A stretch of 48,555 nucleotides of DNA, from NCBI GenBank assembly GCA_902168245.1, contig CABHPA010000030.1, positions 1 through 48,555 of the forward strand. The letters run 5' to 3'. The DNA is from Candidatus Melainabacteria bacterium (GTDB lineage Bacteria; Cyanobacteriota; Vampirovibrionia; Vampirovibrionales; Vampirovibrionaceae). The notes below the pieces were generated by a model. The model had not been told where the DNA came from. It saw only the letters and a program-made list of their open reading frames with translations, and ran no database searches. Made by a program: the position numbers and the translations under genes. Shown here piece after piece: positions 46,699 to 48,555 of this stretch. Position 1 is the stretch's first letter; each line of letters begins with the position of its first letter.

Positions 46699-46764
46699 TC
46701 TGCGTTTCTCTCCTCTTGCTCTCTTGAATGACAGGTTCTATCCAACAAATACGGTTTCAATTTC

Positions 46765-47679
46765 TTACCACAGGTTTTTTGAATGCTGCCGCCTGCGTGG
46801 ACATTCCGGCATAGTGCCGTTACGGACTGCCTGATTGCGGACAAGCGCCTTGCCAATAATGGCGGGCATCGCCAGAACTTTTGCGCTTTGCGCCGCAAAC
46901 ATTCGGTTCGCCAAATTGGGCGTCAGCCGGATTGAACTGGATTTTGCAGCGTTTAATCCGGAAATGACCCTCCGCTGTATCGAGGGAAGCAGCCCCATTG
47001 CCTGCCGGGATAACGGGCCTGTTTTAAACAGCGCGCCAGCTAACCTTGCATTGGCCTGGGTTAAAGCGGGCAAAATATTTTTAAACCCCGCGCCAGCCCC
47101 CAACAGCGAAAGATTAACCGGCAGGGCGGCTGCCAGCAAGGATTGGGCCTCGCTTTCCAATTCGGAATGGACAGCCTCAGCCGCCAGAACTTCCGTCAGG
47201 GCAAGCTCTTGAGCGGATTCCGAAGCGGCCAGTTCCGCATTAAATTCATCTTCGCCCAGCAGCGAATTTTCTAACGCGGCAACCTCACTTTCCGCCAAAC
47301 GCATCATTTCCTCAAATTCCGCCAGCAGGTTCCTGACACTCTCTTTTGGGGAGAACACCGGAATTTCCCTGTCGGCATCCTTTAAAACCGCTAGCGCGGC
47401 AGGGATGGCAATCTGCCGACAATGGGCAATCACCCGGCGCACCTTGGGAATCTGCTCTTCCCGGCGAATCGGTAACGGGATACGCGTCATTTCCATGGAA
47501 ACTGCGGGAGACACCGTGAAGCTCTCCCATTCCGGCACTGGCCCCTGATCCGAATAGGCAGCCGTTACCCGGCGTAACTCGTCTTCCAGTTCCCCTGCCA
47601 CTTCTTCAGCAAAACCAGTCTCCCATTCGTTCAAATGCGAGTCGCCGTTTGGCGTTTCAAAATGACGTTCTTCTGCCAT
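46765..47679 (-). CDS. Protein A of six-gene run, paralogue of B (304 aa)
   Basis: The first gene of the run. Residues 1-60 are acidic, with two scattered EWE sites (NEWETG, PEWESF) but no tandem repeats. Residues 60-115 include a basic strand/helix (RRVIAHCRQIAIPAALAVL). Residues about 130-285 match protein B in order: SESAQELALTEVLAAEA, SLLAAALPVNLSLLG, ILPALTQANARLAGAL, LLPSIQRRVISGL. This shared domain starts with an Ala/Glu helix and ends basic. There is no signal peptide. AAGGA lies about 9 nt before ATG 47679. B follows after 66 nt. The pair are paralogues; function unknown. Confidence 0.75.
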   Translation of the reverse strand: MAEERHFETPNGDSHLNEWETGFAEEVAGELEDELRRVTAAYSDQGPVPEWESFTVSPAVSMEMTRIPLPIRREEQIPKVRRVIAHCRQIAIPAALAVLKDADREIPVFSPKESVRNLLAEFEEMMRLAESEVAALENSLLGEDEFNAELAASESAQELALTEVLAAEAVHSELESEAQSLLAAALPVNLSLLGAGAGFKNILPALTQANARLAGALFKTGPLSRQAMGLLPSIQRRVISGLNAAKSSSIRLTPNLANRMFAAQSAKVLAMPAIIGKALVRNQAVRNGTMPECPRRRQHSKNLW

Positions 47680-47757
47680 TCAGCAAAATCCTTCAGTCTT
47701 GATTAAGACCGCGTGAACACGCCAACCCCTCATCGAAGATTGGATTGCAGACCCGCC

Positions 47758-47786
47758 TCATCAATAGAACTTAAATACTATGTCAA
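47758..47786 (-). promoter_or_regulatory. Possible promoter of the six-gene run
   Basis: On the minus strand an exact TTGACA (plus 47781-47786) lies 102 nt before the first ATG. At 17-bp spacing the -10 would be TGATGA (47758-47763), a poor match, so an activator may be needed or the real -10 lies elsewhere. Confidence 0.3.
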
Positions 47787-47799
47787 CTCAATTCATCAG

Positions 47800-47840
47800 C
47801 TAGTAGCAATTTACTAGATTAGAATGTGGGTTATTCTAAT
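47800..47840. promoter_or_regulatory. Two adjacent inverted repeats upstream of the run
   Basis: CTAGTA/TACTAG (47800-47805, 47812-47817) is followed at once by ATTAGAAT/ATTCTAAT (47818-47825, 47833-47840). They lie just upstream of the TTGACA box on the minus strand, in AT-rich DNA. This is where an activator or repressor would bind. The remainder of 47680-47953 holds no gene. Confidence 0.35.
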
Positions 47841-47936
47841 TGGCTCTGTTTAATTAAGCAAGCACAACCATAAAAGATTGCGAATAAAGTCTTATCTTTT
47901 TCAAAAACCTTTGGTATTCCAAGCCCTATTGCTTAA

Positions 47937-48555
47937 GAGGTTATTTGAAAAGTTCAGAGAGGGGCTAGCCGTTTGAGCATAAGCCGGATCAAAGCAATGT
48001 AAATATCGCTCTGACTACTTGAAATGGTTTTCTCATACTCTTTAGCCAAGAGCCGACAAGGATTTAGCCAACCAAAGGTTCGTTCCACAATCCAGCGATG
48101 AGGCAGAACTTTAAATCCCGCTTCGTTGCGTTTGACAGTTTCTAAATCAATTTTCAAAACTGTTTTGGCCCAATCTTGCAATTTGCCACTGTAAGCTGAG
48201 TCAGCCCATATCTTTTGAATGGAATGGGCTTGGTTTTTGAGCGACATTAGTAATAATTTTCCGCCATCCCGATCCTGAATATTGCCTTCATGCACCAGCA
48301 ATTTTTGAAGCAGCCCCAAAGTATCCACCAGAATATGACGCTTTCGGCCTTTTACTTTCTTTCCTGCGTCATACCCGCGAAGCCCCCTTTTCACCCCAAG
48401 GGCGTGCTGCGCGATCTGCCGTCTTAATGGACTGACTGTCAATAATTCCAGCACTGGGCTGCAAGGAGCGACCCAATTTCAGACGCAAATTGTCCCTCAA
48501 GACCGCATGAATCTTTTCCCAAGTGCCATCCAGCGTCCAGGCCCTGTAATATTCA
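47937..48555 (-). mobile_element. IS5-family insertion sequence, cut by contig end
   Basis: The element carries a DDE transposase (see next entry) and runs off the right end. Its inner end probably lies near 47937 (GAGGTTATTTGAAAAG), 17 nt before the transposase stop, with TTA (47933-47935) as a possible target duplication. The other end is missing, so the inverted repeats cannot be confirmed. Confidence 0.8.
47954..48554 (-). pseudogene. IS5-family transposase in two frames, 5' end missing
   Basis: Upstream frame (48554-48369): WTLDGTWEKIHAVLRDNLRL and AGIIDSQSIKTADR, with the first catalytic Asp. Downstream frame (about 48388-47954): LRGYDAGKKVKGRKRHILVD, WADSAYSG with the second Asp, and HRWIVERTFGWLNPCR with the catalytic Glu. 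The frames meet at the G5 run (plus 48383-48387), where a +1 (or -2) change is needed. Some IS5 groups make their transposase by programmed frameshifting, so this may be functional rather than broken. The 5' part lies beyond the contig. Confidence 0.85.

Noticed and set aside
40873..47679. Calling the six-gene run an extracellular contractile injection system
   Set aside because: No sheath, tube, baseplate, LysM or AAA+ (ClpV-like) gene is present; a faint memory of EWE-type proteins near such loci is not evidence.
1..48555. tRNA, rRNA, riboswitch or CRISPR elements
   Set aside because: None noticed on either strand by eye; a covariance-model scan would be needed to exclude small RNAs.

Overview
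The window is one assembly contig, and its left end is not biological. Bases 1-46 read as an Illumina Nextera i7 adapter with an N701-type index, so real sequence begins at about base 47. The right end stops inside an IS5-family insertion sequence, a typical place for a short-read assembly to break. The organism is a moderate-GC, Gram-negative-type bacterium: it has an RND pump with a TolC-like outer-membrane partner. Several unrelated proteins share a short F-x-G motif in a disordered N-terminal leader, and one membrane protein carries a pilin-like DVNG..PN..GRD.F motif. From memory these habits fit the non-photosynthetic cyanobacterial relatives (Melainabacteria/Vampirovibrionia). That placement is an inference; there is no rRNA or ribosomal gene here to test it.

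Layout, left to right. 0.1-4.1 kb: a large protein with a phosphoribosyltransferase-like motif faces a NADAR-domain protein (ADP-ribose chemistry); a strong hairpin lies between their 3' ends. 4.4-7.6 kb: a GT4 glycosyltransferase, a pilin-like membrane protein overlapping a Crp/Fnr regulator, and a DoxX protein. 7.8-16.5 kb: a co-directional stress locus, PrkA kinase, SpoVR, a DUF444/YeaH-like region and a second PrkA-like protein. At least six frame changes break these genes, although the encoded protein sequence stays well conserved between the breaks. 16.5-19.5 kb: a metallophosphoesterase, an orphan protein, a CPXCG zinc-ribbon protein and a small RTX-like protein.

19.7-29.8 kb (minus strand): a GT-C glycosyltransferase, a TPR/SPINDLY-type O-GlcNAc transferase-like protein, and a complete CzcCBA-type heavy-metal efflux operon. 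30-41 kb: mixed single genes, namely an NlpC/P60-like peptidase, glyoxalase I, a zinc alcohol dehydrogenase, a truncated REC-PAS protein, a protein with a long Pro-Thr linker, an M20 dipeptidase and several orphans.

40.9-47.7 kb (minus strand): a compact six-gene run with no gene I can name. Two genes encode paralogous proteins sharing a C-terminal domain, one of them with tandem NPEAEWE repeats. One encodes an HEXXH zinc-metalloprotease-like protein, and three encode mostly helical soluble proteins. Spacing is tight (2-66 nt as called) and most genes have good ribosome binding sites, so they are probably co-transcribed and work together. This is the best candidate in the window for an undescribed system. 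It is bounded by a 15-bp perfect hairpin downstream and by an AT-rich promoter region plus the insertion sequence upstream.
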